A stretch of DNA of 64,000 nt from Branchiostoma belcheri. Its lineage: Eukaryota > Chordata > Leptocardii > Amphioxiformes > Branchiostomatidae. The translations under genes and the position numbers were made by a program. How positions within the stretch are numbered: position 1 is the first letter of the stretch; each line of letters starts with the position of its first letter. The stretch is from positions 482,560 to 546,559 of the forward strand of contig NW_017804487.1 in the NCBI RefSeq assembly GCF_001625305.1, read 5' to 3'. Shown here piece by piece: positions 44,740-58,617 of this stretch. Below the pieces are notes generated by a model, which made no database searches, had not been told where the DNA came from, and worked only from the letters and a program-made list of their open reading frames with translations.

Positions 44740-45240
44740 CTTTTTTCTCTCCTCAGTTGATGCGGCTGAGTGTCATTCGCACAAAAAGACAAAGCGAGTC
44801 GACAAATATTGATGTCCTCCGTCTATTATCACCTCATTTCGGAGTCATTTGTCTGATTGATGTGGAAATGCCTGTAAAGCACGGTCTATTGTGTGGACCA
44901 ATAATTATCCTTCCAGGCCATTATTACATGGGCTCGTTCCAATTGTCGCGCCTCCGTCTTGTTCGCATGCTAAACTTGTCGCTAGAAAATCTCCGACAGT
45001 CTCACAACGTCTCGTACGACATCCGGACGTAATTTAATGCTTTTTAGAAATCTACGAGTCAGAAACACGTCCGTTTTTTGTTCCTCCAATGCTTTCTGGA
45101 CGTTTGGTATCCTGAGGCGATAGGGTGGGGGCTGAATTCCTCCTAGGGGTAACTGTTACATATTCGGAGTGGTTGTGGTTCCTTTGATCCTACCGTTGGT
45201 GGCGCCTAGAAACAACACAACTTGTCTGCCCATTCAAATA
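44740..45240. promoter_or_regulatory. Candidate Msx upstream regulatory block
   Basis: Unique sequence with several homeodomain/forkhead-type words (ACCAATAATTATCCTTCC, GGCCATTATTACATGG, GTCTGATTGATGTGG) 0.6-1.1 kb upstream of the Msx ATG. Position and motif content only; no direct evidence of function. Confidence 0.3.
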
Positions 45241-45539
45241 TCTGACAAATCACGGCAGATTGTTTATCCTCACAATTAGTGCTGGCCAGGTCACGACGTA
45301 ATTGATCACTCTGCTGGGAAAAAAGAGAAAGACATTCACCAAACGTCTTTTGATAAAGCATGAAGAGTTGGAGATGAGTTTTTGCAGATACATGAAAGTT
45401 GTCAAATATGTTACATGTTTGTTGGTCCCATTTTGTATTCGTTTTTTTTCCTTCATAATATAGGAGAACGTACCCTCAAGTCACTGAAAAGTGAGTCGGT
45501 GTCTGCGCATATCGCTGGTGTCGCGCATAATTGCGTTTT

Positions 45540-45740
45540 GTGGATTGTCCAATCGCCGGAATTGTTTACAAGATTATCCCCACTCTTGGCAATAAATGCC
45601 ACAGCGAGAGGCCAGATTACCAGAGACAAATTTATTATTTATGACCAACCCCATCCCTCGACCAATTAGCAGGCTCGTGTCGGTTACGTCACCGGGCGGT
45701 GATCAGATGATTGGGCTGCGGAATTGACATGAGGTTTGCG
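45540..45740 (+). promoter_or_regulatory. Probable Msx proximal promoter
   Basis: Within 330 bp of the Msx ATG lie an inverted CCAAT pair (GGATTGTCCAATCG), a forkhead-like TTGTTTACA, a TTATCCCC site, an NF1-like TTGGCAATAAATGCCA, a second inverted CCAAT (ACCAATTAGC), and a CRE-like TTACGTCACCGGG. There is no clear TATA box. The transcription start is not determined. Confidence 0.45.
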
Positions 45741-45865
45741 GGTAAAACTTGAAGGCGTTACTTCTGGGCTCCCCAAAATTGTAGCCTTCTGTTCCGAACC
45801 ACACTCCTATTTTTCACCCCAGCAAACACAAAACACGGGGTTCGCGCGGAGCTGTAATTGTCGAC

Positions 45866-47442
<1,577 letters not shown>

Positions 47443-48360
47443 AAGACGGGAGGGAGAGGGAGAAAAAACATTGTACATGAACTGTGTAAGTGGAAAGTTT
47501 ATACATACTTGTGCGTAAGTTATGTCATATAACTTGAATGGACAACCGGGCTTATAGCCTAGCAGACGGACTCAAAAAGGTATTATAAAGGAAAAATATG
47601 CCCGAAACGGGCACTAAGAACTCGTCGACATCCTTGCAAGTATGTGCTTTTGAATGGATGGAAGGTATACTATGTATTATTGTAAATGTGCGCTGTATTT
47701 TTCAATTGTATATTATGTTGAATGCTTTTGTTACGAACGACATAGCAGCTTCATTGTTGCCGTAAAATTCACAAGCAAAGATATGAGGAGCTTCCGCGAA
47801 TATATGAACATATGTACCAGACTATTATGATGAAATGTTATATTTATTTTTGGGAAATGTGTGGACGTTATAAGAATAGTGTGGCGGGACAGCTGAATAC
47901 GAGGATGCCCCCGGGTTGCCAGCTAAAGGGTCACCCGTCAAAAAGCCTCTAGCACCCGCTGTGCCGTGAAAGCAACACCGTATAAAGACCCCATCAATCC
48001 AAGGACAACGATCTCTGACACAAAGCGTCAGGAACCCCCTCGAAAATTCTCTGTAAAATGATCTTGTTGACAGAATTGAAGCTCTTTTAATGTGCGAAGG
48101 CTTTCTCTAAATGGTGTGCAATGTGCGTTCTTGTAGTGTTTTCTCCTACTAGTCCACACAGCTAGCCAGGTCTACGTCCCGTTATAGGAAAAGGACCTTG
48201 CACAACCGATACTGTTTCGGCCGATGTCAGAATATTTTCTTTGGCTCGCATGCCACCAGTATGTCACTCATCCCTCCTCCGTTTATGTACCACACAGTGT
48301 AAAACAGGACTTTAATGCGGTATATAAATGTACACTTAATCCTTGATCATTAAAGTGTTT
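47443..48360 (+). other. Msx 3' untranslated and flanking DNA
   Basis: Unique sequence after the stop codon. No AATAAA in the first 900 bp; the first plausible poly(A) signal variant, ATTAAA, is at 48349-48354. The UTR end is not established. Confidence 0.5.
48349..48354 (+). terminator. Possible Msx poly(A) signal ATTAAA
   Basis: ATTAAA is the commonest natural variant of AATAAA, here followed by a T/G-rich stretch (GTGTTTCCTGATATG). It implies a 3' UTR of about 0.9 kb. Confidence 0.35.
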
Positions 48361-51334
48361 CCTGATATGTAGAAGCTCGAATACACGCCGGCTTTTGAAT
48401 AATCGCTTTGAGCCTCCAATATGTCAATGTATAATATTTCATCCTGTCGAGTTTGTTATTGATAGCATATTCCAACCGTCAGTCCCCAGCTCCATATAAC
48501 ATCCCCAGAGAAACCAACCGCCGGTCCCTTATGAGTACGTAAAGCATTGTTTTAATTAGAACGTTTTCGGTTCTAGATTTGGGTCAAACGCTTTCTTTTT
48601 GCATCCTTACTTGTCTCATATGATTGTATCGCCTTCAAGTTTTACATAAGAACAGCAAAAACATTTCAACTTGCGATTATTTTTTTTGGGGAGACAAGTA
48701 AACCACCAGGAGTAGACCTGTTAAAATCCGATTACGATTCTTAGGTAAATGACACGACAACAAGAAACAGGTCATTTACACCTCTTCAAAAGAGGTGCGA
48801 AAAAAGGGCTAGCTGTGACACCCGCTCCTGTTAAGACAATTCAGACCGAAAATCTGTTAATGACAGAATTGTTTTTCTCTCGTTCCCGCCCTTTTGTTTT
48901 GTTTGGGGGTGATTTGGCGGCTTGGTGTCATGATATTCCCCAGTGATAGCCAGGCGAGGGTGCATGTGTTTAGCACGTTTGTTGTGTGGCTTCTTTCACT
49001 CCCAGTGGACACGGAAGCATGGCTAATCAGTTTATAAAACCAGAACAGGGACTATTCTTCCAAATATCGTTCCAAAAATACTTGCCAACAACCGGGTATC
49101 TAAAATAGCCACAGAAATACGCTTCTCAAATAAAATGTGTTACTTGAATGATACAGAAAAGATGTGTAGTCAGTGTCGAATGCTTCTCTTAAAAAGCACA
49201 GATATTTCTCGCATAGTCCTTGATACATGTCATAACTGTGTGCCCTTCCTGGAAATGTTAAACATACTCTGAAAACTGTTGAAGCCATGAAATGCATACG
49301 TACTTAGAAACAAGTTGAGGAAGTGGCTATCAAGGATAACAGCATGTTTAGAGAGGCACACACTGCCGATGTGTTTCTCGGCGTGTATGTGAGGTGCCGC
49401 CCGAAGAATCCAGGCGTTCAATGCGGTGATATCGGCACTAAATAATACACTGCCTATCCGTGATTGTTCTTCAAACGCTTAAAAACAAAATCTTACTACA
49501 CCTTGATTTTCATATTTGACTGTCATAGAACAATAATCTTCGTTCTAACAGTGTAATTCGGCCGATACACACACCTCAAACTCACTTACTAAGTAGATTG
49601 AAATACGGCTAAATGTTATCTTCTATAGACAAGAATTTATATCCGGATGTAGTAAATAGCGCAAACTTCCCTGTCTTAATTCGCTTGTAGGTAAACATTT
49701 CGCGGCTTGTTTGGCGGAATAGAATATTTGGGTAAAATTTCTCCAGAACACAGTGAACATACTGAAGCTCGGGAATTCGCTACTTGTTCCATGCCGCGTG
49801 TTTTATCTATTGTTCGCATGTATGTGGCCGTGCTCTTTGCTTTTCAAACCAATGTTTTTTCACGGTAAACGGTTAGTCATTTTTGTCGGATGTTGCTGGT
49901 GCATTTCACCTTTTTCTTCTGTTGTTTACGCCCAAACAACTTTTATACTGTGTACCGGAACCACTGTAGATATGTGTGACTATATGTCAAAACGTACTTC
50001 ATCCCAAATAAAATTGTCCAATTCCCATATCTTTTAGTCGATGGTATGTTGTTCCCAAAGCCTCGAAGTTATACCTACGTTGTACATTTCTACATCGCAC
50101 AAGCGTTCATTGTTTTCGTAACATAATTTGCCAGAGTAAACAAATTCAGTCCATTGTATAAACATATAGCCAGTCATGTATGTACATATACCATGTTGGC
50201 TCAATACATGAGCGCTCTAATAATTTTCTTAGAAAAAAAAGCAAAAAAGCAAATTCTTGCAAAGCGACGTCTAGATGTTAAAGAAAGCAGTAAATAAATT
50301 GTATCACAGTTCCCGGTAGCAGTTTGAAAATATGTAGATAGATTGAGGAAAGGTGTGAGGTCCCCCTTCGGCTTGTATCAAACTTTTCACAGTAGCGGTT
50401 TCAAACCCCGCACTGCTGGCTCTCTGGCTCCTCCGAGACCGCCTTCAATTGCCTTTCATCAACAATATATTATTTCTGGAGCGTACCCTTCAATTGAGCT
50501 CCCCACGAATCCCAGGCCCTCGTTGGGGGAAATAATTTCCCCCCAAAATTAATAGTTCGGAGCATATCAAATGTAACACACCATTAAGGGCGCTCAATCG
50601 CCGAGTCCCTAGCGATATCATTGTCATTTAAACGTTCTTTACAATTCAATAACGATAGAGTGTAATACAATATCGGGCCCATTATAGTGGTTAGGAATGA
50701 CTACACAAGTTTAATTACACTGTTTGGCAGCTGATAGTGATAGATATATTTTCATCATTGTGAGTCGCTAAGCGTGCAATAATTGACTTTGCCCATTGAC
50801 ACAATATATGGTCCCCATCAAATTTCGCTGCCAGCGATATGTAGTTATTATTTTAATTTCGCCCGGGTCTGAAAATTCGTGCGCCGCTATGATAACACAG
50901 GTAAACGGTCTCTTGGCTGCGGGGTTAATATCGTTTTCAGTCGAACTGTGGAGTAATTACTCCTCGCTTCGCCTCTAGGATTTGAGAAGATAGCGGGTGC
51001 CCAACTGTTTTGGGATGGCGCAGAGTCCTCATGCGAACCATTCTCAGGCCTGAAAAATCCCCTCTAATCCCGTAAAGATGTATCTGAGAAAAACACAGAA
51101 TTGCGAAGAATTTGAACGGGAAAAGTAGAGTGCGTAGGGAAATAAGTTATATCGCAGATACGCTTATTGAAAGATAAGAGGCATTTTCGTTTCACCGAGT
51201 ACATTTGTAATGTTGATGCCGTAAAAATGAGACAATGTGTCAAAAATTTCCGTATAATGCGTTAACTAAGGTAAATAGATCCCACACTTAAACGACAAAT
51301 AGATTATGATAATTTACTACAACTATGATATCTG
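48361..51334. other. Unique DNA downstream of Msx
   Basis: No transposon or exon recognised. 50330-51010 is low in stop codons and has homeodomain-type and E-box-like words (AACACACCATTAAGGGCG, AGTTTAATTACACTGTTTGG, GGCAGCTGATAG). It is a candidate downstream regulatory block. Confidence 0.3.
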
Positions 51335-51415
51335 TATCTGTATCTGTATAGCCGGTATAACCGCCTTTCGGCGTAACACACCAGCTTCGCAGGAACGCGG
51401 CGCGGCGGCCGCTGG
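51335..51415 (-). mobile_element. LINE X 3' tail remnant, minus strand
   Basis: Minus-strand reading TATAGCCAGCGGCCGCCGCG, GCGAAGCTGGTGTGTTACGC, CGAAAGGCGGTTATACCGGC, then (TACAGA)n. Same tail as at 11860-11945. Confidence 0.88.
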
Positions 51416-51957
51416 CTATATATTACATAAATCAAAAAACAGACGATAATCACTAAGAAAAATATGAAATACCAATTTCGTATACTGAACAGTTTTTGAT
51501 CGATCTAGGGAAGTTTATAAAACTTATCCAAACATTTGAATCCCAATGAAAAGATGGGAGTAACTGTTGAGGCAACATTGATTTCAATAGAATGTCCTTG
51601 GTTTGAGAGGTTTAATTTTTAGGGCCAATAATGACAATCTGTGGTTGAATGTCCCTGCTTTGAACAGTGCTACCTACTGGCCACTGTAGCAAAATTTCCA
51701 CCGTTTTGTACCTGTACATTAAAATTCTTTTACGTGTTTCTACATTAAAAAGCAGATGCATGGCTACTTCAAATGATACGTATTTTTGTGTAGTCCTATG
51801 AAATATGAACATATGATATCTAAGAGGGTTATATTTCATTCAGTTTGTTCCGTTGCTTTGGCTTTGTAAGTAACTTTCAATATTGACATTTAGCGGGTCT
51901 TTTTTTTGCAAGGATTTGTATAGGTGGTGTAAACTCTTTAACTGTTCCCAGTCTAAA
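51416..51957. other. AT-rich intergenic DNA, nothing recognised
   Basis: About 540 bp between a LINE tail and a foldback element. No coding signal. Confidence 0.3.
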
Positions 51958-52153
51958 TAGCCTCCATAGCACGCCAAAAACTGGGGGTTTTGGGGGTCTT
52001 CAGGGCCTTTGGGAGCTTTTATGTGCTATTTTCTGATTGCATATAGACAACATAGCCGGCCTGGTTGAATTACCCCCGTTTTTGAGATGGGCTAATAAGA
52101 AAACAACCGAAGACCACCAAACCGCCAGTTCTATAAGCCTGCTACGGAGGCTA
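51958..52153. mobile_element. TAGCCT foldback element, family G copy 2
   Basis: Starts TAGCCTCCATAGCACGCCAA and ends TGCTACGGAGGCTA. The interior is the reverse complement of 3236-3430, about 95% similar by eye. AGTCTAAA occurs at 51950-51957 and 52154-52161, an exact 8-bp direct repeat (9 with one mismatch). Confidence 0.88.
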
Positions 52154-53690
52154 AGTCTAAAGTGGGCCCTAGTGTTCGCCGGAATATGGTCTCAGGGAGG
52201 CACCTGTTTCAAAAAATCTTCACCAAACCTTCAACACTTGTCGGTACCACTTCTCTCCAATCCACCCACTAAAAATCAAAACAGCAGAATGAAAACCCCA
52301 AATTTCTATTACGGCTAGGATATTGAATGCGTCTCCAGTATCCAAATTTGCAAAACGATTGACAGAAGGCAGATCTGGTGGTATAGCTTGGAGGACTTGT
52401 GTGTACTCTGGCTAATTCAGAGGTGGCCGCTAGACGGGCGCTCACTGTTTGCTTTGTAATGTATACCATAAACTCCTGAGTACTGTGCAGGTCTCCTACC
52501 ACTCACTACCCCACCGGCGTTTGTTCTCCTTTCAACACGGCAGTTTTGGATCTCCCATAACTTTATTTTCCCACACTCCACAGACAATGCTCCTAGCTGT
52601 AAAGTGGACATTATCTCGGACCGCAAAGTTTTCTCTATACCTTATTAACAAGCAATTACGGGGTCATTGAGCTGTCGACGGCCGCATATGAATAGGGCTT
52701 GTGATGGGTCTATTTAGTCCTCCTAATGGCCGTCTGGCATCGGTACGGCCGCGTGCAGATGGAAAAGTTGGCTAAAAACTGTCGATTTGAGAGATTCCCA
52801 AGCAACTGTTGCTTTGAATTTTACGGTGGTTTCTCGCTAAACGAGTCTAACATGCTTTGCTATGTGTGGGGAGGGGGGTATGAAAGGATGTAGACTGTAC
52901 GGCGGTGTGACTTTTGCCTTTCGGCGGGCGGTGACTCACTTTTTGGCCGACATGTGTTTTGGTCGTCACCGAACCCTCAGGCCTTCTCCAAAACAGTCCT
53001 GTCGAGTTCTCTCAGAGATTAAAAATGATTAGTCGTTTCCAGCTCGGTGATCGTTCAAATTTCTTATGAATGAGGTGTCTAATTTTTCGGCGTGCGGGCC
53101 CGGAATTCGAGTCGACGGTCGAGCACAATTGTGCACTAGCTAGCCGTGGTTTCCACACAGATGGTAGAATACTAGAAACTAGGGCTGGCTAGGACGGGAT
53201 GTTTATGTCCTATGTCTACATATTGTTCAGATTGTTCAGTCACACAAATATCAGAATGGGATTCAAAGCTTCTTTCTTTGATTTGTGTTTATTTTCAAAA
53301 TGTGGAGGAAGGTTTGACCGCTCGGACGAGGTCACCCGTAAAAAAAGCTGACCAGAGGAAAAGTGGCAATTCAAATTCAATGAAAAAATTTCGTGTCGAT
53401 TAAGCATGTTCCGCTCCGCATGTCGTGCTGTATGGGGACGTGCATTCCTTGGGTGTAACGGCGGTCACCATTTTTTTTTTCTTTCTCTCTCACACGATTC
53501 ACTGTGTCCCAAAGGGAGAAGAAATGCTCACCTCTCGGTCTTGTTTTGTCCACATTTATCTGTTTTCTGGACAACATGGTGAAGAAAGGGCGCCCCGGCC
53601 GACCACCAGGCGGTACAAATAGCGCTCGGGCCGGCGGACAAAGACGGTAGAGCGTGCGGCAACACCGGGGTAAATAACTGTTACCCTCGC
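52154..53690. other. Unique DNA with a 24-codon AT-hook-like frame at 53576-53650
   Basis: No repeat or exon with family similarity. ATG at 53576 opens MVKKGRPGRPPGGTNSARAG to a TAG at 53648-53650. G-R-P-G-R-P-P-G resembles an AT-hook, but the frame is short and next to an assembly gap, so I do not call it a gene. Confidence 0.25.
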
Positions 53691-53869
53691 NNNNNNNNNN
53701 NNNNNNNNNNNNNNNNNNNNNNNNNNNNNNNNNNNNNNNNNNNNNNNNNNNNNNNNNNNNNNNNNNNNNNNNNNNNNNNNNNNNNNNNNNNNNNNNNNNN
53801 NNNNNNNNNNNNNNNNNNNNNNNNNNNNNNNNNNNNNNNNNNNNNNNNNNNNNNNNNNNNNNNNNNNNN
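53691..53869. other. Assembly gap (179 N)
   Basis: A run of unknown bases. Any frame crossing it is meaningless. Confidence 1.
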
Positions 53870-54867
53870 CCTTTCTCTGGCGTCTGTATTGTCTCGTAGT
53901 GTGCTTCTCTTCTTTAGGGTTTTGTGGCAATGTCTTATACAGGGGTCGCCAGAACCTCATTCATTTTGCATGCACGAATTATATGCCTTGTCATGAATTT
54001 GTCATCATTTTTGAACTCTGAACCAGAGAAATAAATTTGCGTGGAGTCAGTGGAGCTTTCTATCGAATTTTCCCCCAGTGCGAGCGAGCGCCATATGGTC
54101 AACTTGTTCCCTACAACAGGGTACCTACAGGACATATTGGTTTCATTGTGTAGCAAGATTCTACTACTTACTGGACCAAATGAAAGCTGAATAGTTGTAT
54201 TTACTTAAAGTTCCTCTCAGTGAAAATATAGATTATTGCATCTTAATGCAAACACACACACAAAAAAAGTTAATATGTAATAGCGTTGACAATTATTTTG
54301 CATTACTTGAATTTGGGACCCTTAAAAGTTTTTCTTGAACAAAAAACAGCATCCTTCAATAATTTGCTTCTTTGTCGGTCACCTTGCTCAAATTTGGCCC
54401 TTTGTTGTTCTCAAGCTATTAAACGTCAACATAATATAGGAAGACATTTGATTGTCATAATGTATAATTATACTTCATAAAAACGCTTTTGACGTATTAC
54501 TCACGTATTCTTTGAAAAAAATATGGGTTTTTAAGCACTAATTTCACTAATCTCTGAGCACACTGTGGTGGGTTGTAGTTATTCCAAATGGGCCCTGAAC
54601 GGATCCAACCCATTACACCTTTTGATGAATTGGTCATGTGTACAAGGCTATGGGGGATTGAGCGATTAAAATGCGCTTACGTTACATTAACGGAAATCAG
54701 CGCATGTTCCCCAATACATCATTGAGGTGTGTGTGTATGTTCGGGCTATTAGAACCAATGTGAAGTCAATTGTGGACAGTTTAGGCCCCCTTCGAGGCTC
54801 AGTTTGTTTGCAATTTTAGGTGCAAATCCTTGGTATAACATGGCTAAGTTTGGATGTATATTTTCGC
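53870..54867. other. Intergenic DNA, nothing recognised
   Basis: About 1 kb between the gap and a foldback element. No gene or repeat copy seen apart from a short (AC)n. Confidence 0.3.
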
Positions 54868-55057
54868 TAGCCTCTACCAGGCACCGCGGATCGCTGGAAA
54901 AATAGTAGAAATCTACCGAAATAAAGGAATAATATACCAGAGGAGGTAGCCGGCCAGAGAAGATCCAATTCGCGACCTTCTGGTATATTATTCCTTTATT
55001 TCGGCCAATATAGTTCTACTATTTTTCCAGCGATCCGCGGTGCCTGGTAGAGGCCTA
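54868..55057. mobile_element. TAGCCT foldback element, family E copy 3
   Basis: TAGCCTCTACCAGGCACCGC at the left and GCGGTGCCTGGTAGAGGCCT at the right. Nearly identical to 44396-44592 except for a short central deletion. No clear target duplication. Confidence 0.88.
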
Positions 55058-55497
55058 GTATACGTGTACACTGCAGTCCTATAGCCGTGCCTTTACAATT
55101 TAGTAATAGAATAAAACTGAAGTTTATTGGTGCTAATTTCGAAGGGGATGATAGAACCGGAATTTACCTAACACAGTAGCTTTGAACTGCTGAAGGCTTG
55201 GCCAGGACGCGTACAATATACTGTTTGTGTATACACGCCACCTTACCACACGATTCATCTAGTATCGCGGACACGCGGTTACACTGTGTGTATTGTGTTC
55301 TTTATGTATATAAACCTATAGTTCAAAGCCTGGAGGCGACGTATTTGCGGTATCTTGAGAGCTGATGCACCGTGGTGGATTCAAAGGCATCGACAGGTCA
55401 TTTTAGATTCACCGTTTATTTGGTCGGACGGTGCGGGTAAATATTTTTTCTGCACGCCGTGTGCGTTAAACGTTTGTACCTACCGATCACACGTAGT

Positions 55498-55530
55498 ACA
55501 CACACACACACACATACACACACAAACGCT
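55498..55530. repeat. (AC)n microsatellite
   Basis: Short AC run with one AT interruption. Confidence 0.9.
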
Positions 55531-55565
55531 AAAGCTGTACTCTAACAAAACACAGCTACTTCAGG

Positions 55566-56000
55566 TGTAACTTTCCATATTGTAAACCATGTTTTTTTTA
55601 CACAAGGAACTGGATAGAGTTTAAAAACTGTCAGACGTTTCAAGTAGCATCCACTACTTTTCCGGTATTTAGTCCCCAAACTTCATAATTTTTCAGGTAT
55701 GAATTTCCCTAAACTTCATAATTTTTCAGGTATAACTTTCCATATTGTAAACCATGTTTTTTTTTTACACAAGGAACTGGATAGAGTTGAAAAACTGCCA
55801 GACGTTTCAAGTAGCATCCACTACTTTTTCGGTTTTCATTCCCAAAACTTTTATAATTTTTCACAGTTTTTGGATCTGTTCAACTACATGTGCAGATTCC
55901 CATAGTCAATGGCAAAGGTAGTAGATGCTTCTTGAAACGTAGAGCAGTTTTCAAAATCTATCCAGCTGCTCGAATAACGTTAACAATTTCCTTGTGTATA
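55566..56000. repeat. Tandem duplication plus inverted third copy (composite foldback)
   Basis: TAACTTTCCATATTGTAAAC to AGTAGCATCCACTACTTTT occurs at about 55569-55665 and 55732-55827, with AAACTTCATAATTTTTCAGG also repeated. A third, diverged copy runs inverted at 55912-56000 (GTAGTAGATGCTTCTTGAAA, AAAATCTATCCAG, TTTCCTTGTGTATA). Probably a terminal-inverted-repeat element with one duplicated end. Confidence 0.75.
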
Positions 56001-56950
56001 TATCATTGCCTGGATACCTAACCTTCATCGAAGGAAGTTTACAAGAGCATTTGAAGCTACCGTAAAGCACACTTCCTGTATGTGTTACGGTTTTGGCCAG
56101 GTGAAGCAGAAACACTTACCTGTGTCGAGGGACAGTGTCACCAGGTGTACCGTACCGTGGTGTAAACTATCGTACCTTTTTTTGTCTCAACACCTGCGAA
56201 TTAATTAAACAATAAACACCTCTGCCCATGTGTCAAACACCTGTATATACTAAAATACGCTACAATTAATACCAGTGTATTTTGTTGATATTTCCACACT
56301 TTTTACATACAGTACTGTAAAAAATATCACTAACCGTAGTCAAGAATGTACTCGAAGTTCACGGAGTGTTACGTACAGCCAAATATTTCCCCAAAGTTAA
56401 GTACTGTGCAGAGTCGTACATGGCTTGTTTTATTTATTTACTATCGGCAGGGAGGGAGTGATCTCGAGGGGTGGCGGTATCGGATAGTGTTCTCTTGGAG
56501 TAAACCATCGCCGTGCACCGTTTCGAACACATACAGCGTTCACCCAAGCGTTCACCATCACTTCCTGCCTTAAAATCTATTACAGAATGTGCATACGTAT
56601 CTCTTTCTACATCTCTTATCATACAAAACATAATACGCGATGGCAATATACGATAAAAATGGTCGTACAACCAACACAAGGTGTGCAATCAGTACCAGAT
56701 TGAAAGCCAACGTGTGTCCGGATATTTGGATGTGTATACGCATCTTTCAGTGGCCTTAAAGTCCGTTGTGTATACATGTATATGCCGAGCTACGTGTGGG
56801 CACTGGAGATGTCAAGTAAGGTCAATAACGAGTGCTTAGTGTAGTTGAGCGATACGTCCTTTGTTATGAATGCTTCATAAAGAGACTTTCTATGTGTCTG
56901 TGACAAAAAAAATCAAAGTTCTGATCGTATATTTATATTTTTGCCCTTAA
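56001..56950. other. Intergenic DNA, nothing recognised
   Basis: About 950 bp with no exon or repeat copy that I can support. Confidence 0.3.
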
Positions 56951-57309
56951 AGGCATCCACTGCAGTTTGTAGGGCTTGAAAACCTGATTTTTCAAAGTCA
57001 ATATTCTAGTCATTTATCTACATACTGAGTTGAAACCACACTATCCCAATGTATATTGACCCTCATGGAGCAAAAAATTCCGAAATTTCTGACGGAAAAT
57101 GGTTACTGGAAGGGCCCTTGGCTAATATGTAGGGCACCACCCAGAAAATAAAGGACTCATCTTGGCGCTTGGTTCTGCAGTTTTAAAAGCCCAAGGTATG
57201 GAATGCTGACTCAAATGTGCTAATGTGAATCAGTATGTGTCAATGTCATTAAGATTACCTTATTCAGAAGATTTCCAGTTTTCCTGTCCTGAAATTGCAT
57301 TGGATGCCT
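56951..57309 (+). mobile_element. MITE family A copy with intact TTAA flanks
   Basis: TTAA at 56947-56950 and 57310-57313. Ends AGGCATCCACTGCAGTTTGT and CTGAAATTGCATTGGATGCCT-type repeat. The interior is collinear with 22886-23226. Confidence 0.9.
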
Positions 57310-58081
57310 TTAAACTGCTTGCGGTTGACATTACCTTCCGATATAGTCTTACCTCGGTGTATAAACCACGCATAGTATACGTTTGAACCAGACCAGCCGA
57401 CCGTAGGCGAACCGACATGTTGGCACAACTACATGTACAGCGACACCACTGGGAACACTGGTGTATAATTGTTCTACTGTAAAAAAAAAAACCTTGCTTC
57501 TAATAACACCTGTGCAACAGAAAAGCAAACTCATGATTCTTCAGTGTAACTGTAACCTAAAATGTGGAAGAAAGTTAGGATCTGCTTTCTAAAATGGTGC
57601 ATATAGCAGGAGCCAAATTCAAGTCAGCTACAAGCTAAATTTAATACTGGCACTAAGTGCCAGCCAACCAACCGAGCAAGTAAGTAAGTAACCAACTATT
57701 AAAGCAAGCAATTGCAGGTACTGAGCAGCCAAACAGCCACCACCTGCCAACATAAACAACGATAACCGTCTTTAATGCCTTATACAGATATGACGCTTAT
57801 CGTATTCCATGTATAATATGTACTCCAGATGAACAGATCACTAGTGATTTCCTGTTCCCGCACGTATGTGTCATCCCGGAGTCAGTAGTCCTCGGTTCAT
57901 CTTGTAGAAACAAACCAGGCATGACACTTAAAGATGACTCAGAAATATGGCGGATCATAAGAAGATCATCAGATAAGACTTCTGGATTGTTCTTGTAAGA
58001 CGTGATAGCGCCCGAGCGTGTAACAGCGGTTGATGGGGTAATGACTTGAATGCCAGAGTGTGGATGTCTCAGGTTGAATGT
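57310..58081. other. Intergenic DNA, nothing recognised
   Basis: About 770 bp, with a short run of (AAGT)n and (AACC)n words at 57660-57710. No gene seen. Confidence 0.3.
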
Positions 58082-58298
58082 TAGCCTGGTATCCAGTCTG
58101 ATTCGTGGTCGAGGCGGCAAGAGCTCTGTCCCGACCGCCTCACATAGGTTATTATGTGAGGCGGGTGATATTATTAGAGTAAAACTCCTACCGGGACGGC
58201 CTGTTGCACTGGGCGGGGGAAGCTATTAGAGCCCCCGAAGGCACAGCCTGCCTGAACACCCCAATACCCCCAATCACGTAAGACTGGATACCAGGCTA
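58082..58298. mobile_element. TAGCCTGG foldback element with perfect 9-bp target duplication
   Basis: TAGCCTGGTATCCAGTCT at the left and its exact complement at the right. GTTGAATGT lies at 58073-58081 and 58299-58307. An inner hairpin (ACCGCCTCACATA...TATGTGAGGCGGGT) is present. It shares its first eight bases with the perfect hairpin at 7412. Confidence 0.92.
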
Positions 58299-58332
58299 GT
58301 TGAATGTAGGTTTCCGTATGAAGTATCGTATA

Positions 58333-58448
58333 TAGCCTCCTGTGCAGGCCTCCGAGCGGGTGTTGGCTGTACGATGGCCGGCAAAAGAACGTGTTACAAA
58401 ACACAGCATCAAAACGTTCACCCACTCGAAGGCCTGAACAGGAGGCTA
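58333..58448. mobile_element. TAGCCTCCTG foldback element
   Basis: TAGCCTCCTGTGCAGGCCTC and GAGCGGGTG at the left; CACCCACTCGAAGGCCTG and AACAGGAGGCTA at the right. 116 bp. Target duplication unclear. It lies only 34 bp from the previous foldback element. Confidence 0.85.
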
Positions 58449-58500
58449 TAAAGTATGTATTCTATATAGTATTTAACATAACCGGGAAGCCAAACTCTTT

Positions 58501-58617
58501 CCAGGACCTACACAGACGGGCTTCTTCTCTGCTCCAGGATTTAGGATCATTTAGGTAATTTTTTTCCTTGGGGCAAGCTGGCCCTGGAGCCGAGAAGCTG
58601 GTCTGTGTAGGCCCTGG
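58501..58617. repeat. Inverted repeat with about 36-bp arms
   Basis: CCAGGACCTACACAGAC and GCTCCAGG at the left pair with CCTGGAGC and GGTCTGTGTAGGCCCTGG at the right; one arm has a 3-bp indel. It resembles the foldback elements but lacks TAGCCT ends. Confidence 0.75.

Noticed and set aside
44721..45032. 103-codon plus-strand frame just upstream of Msx
   Set aside because: No start context, domain or splice signal linking it to Msx; better read as upstream regulatory DNA.
53556..53960. 134-codon minus-strand frame
   Set aside because: Most of it is unknown bases in the assembly gap.
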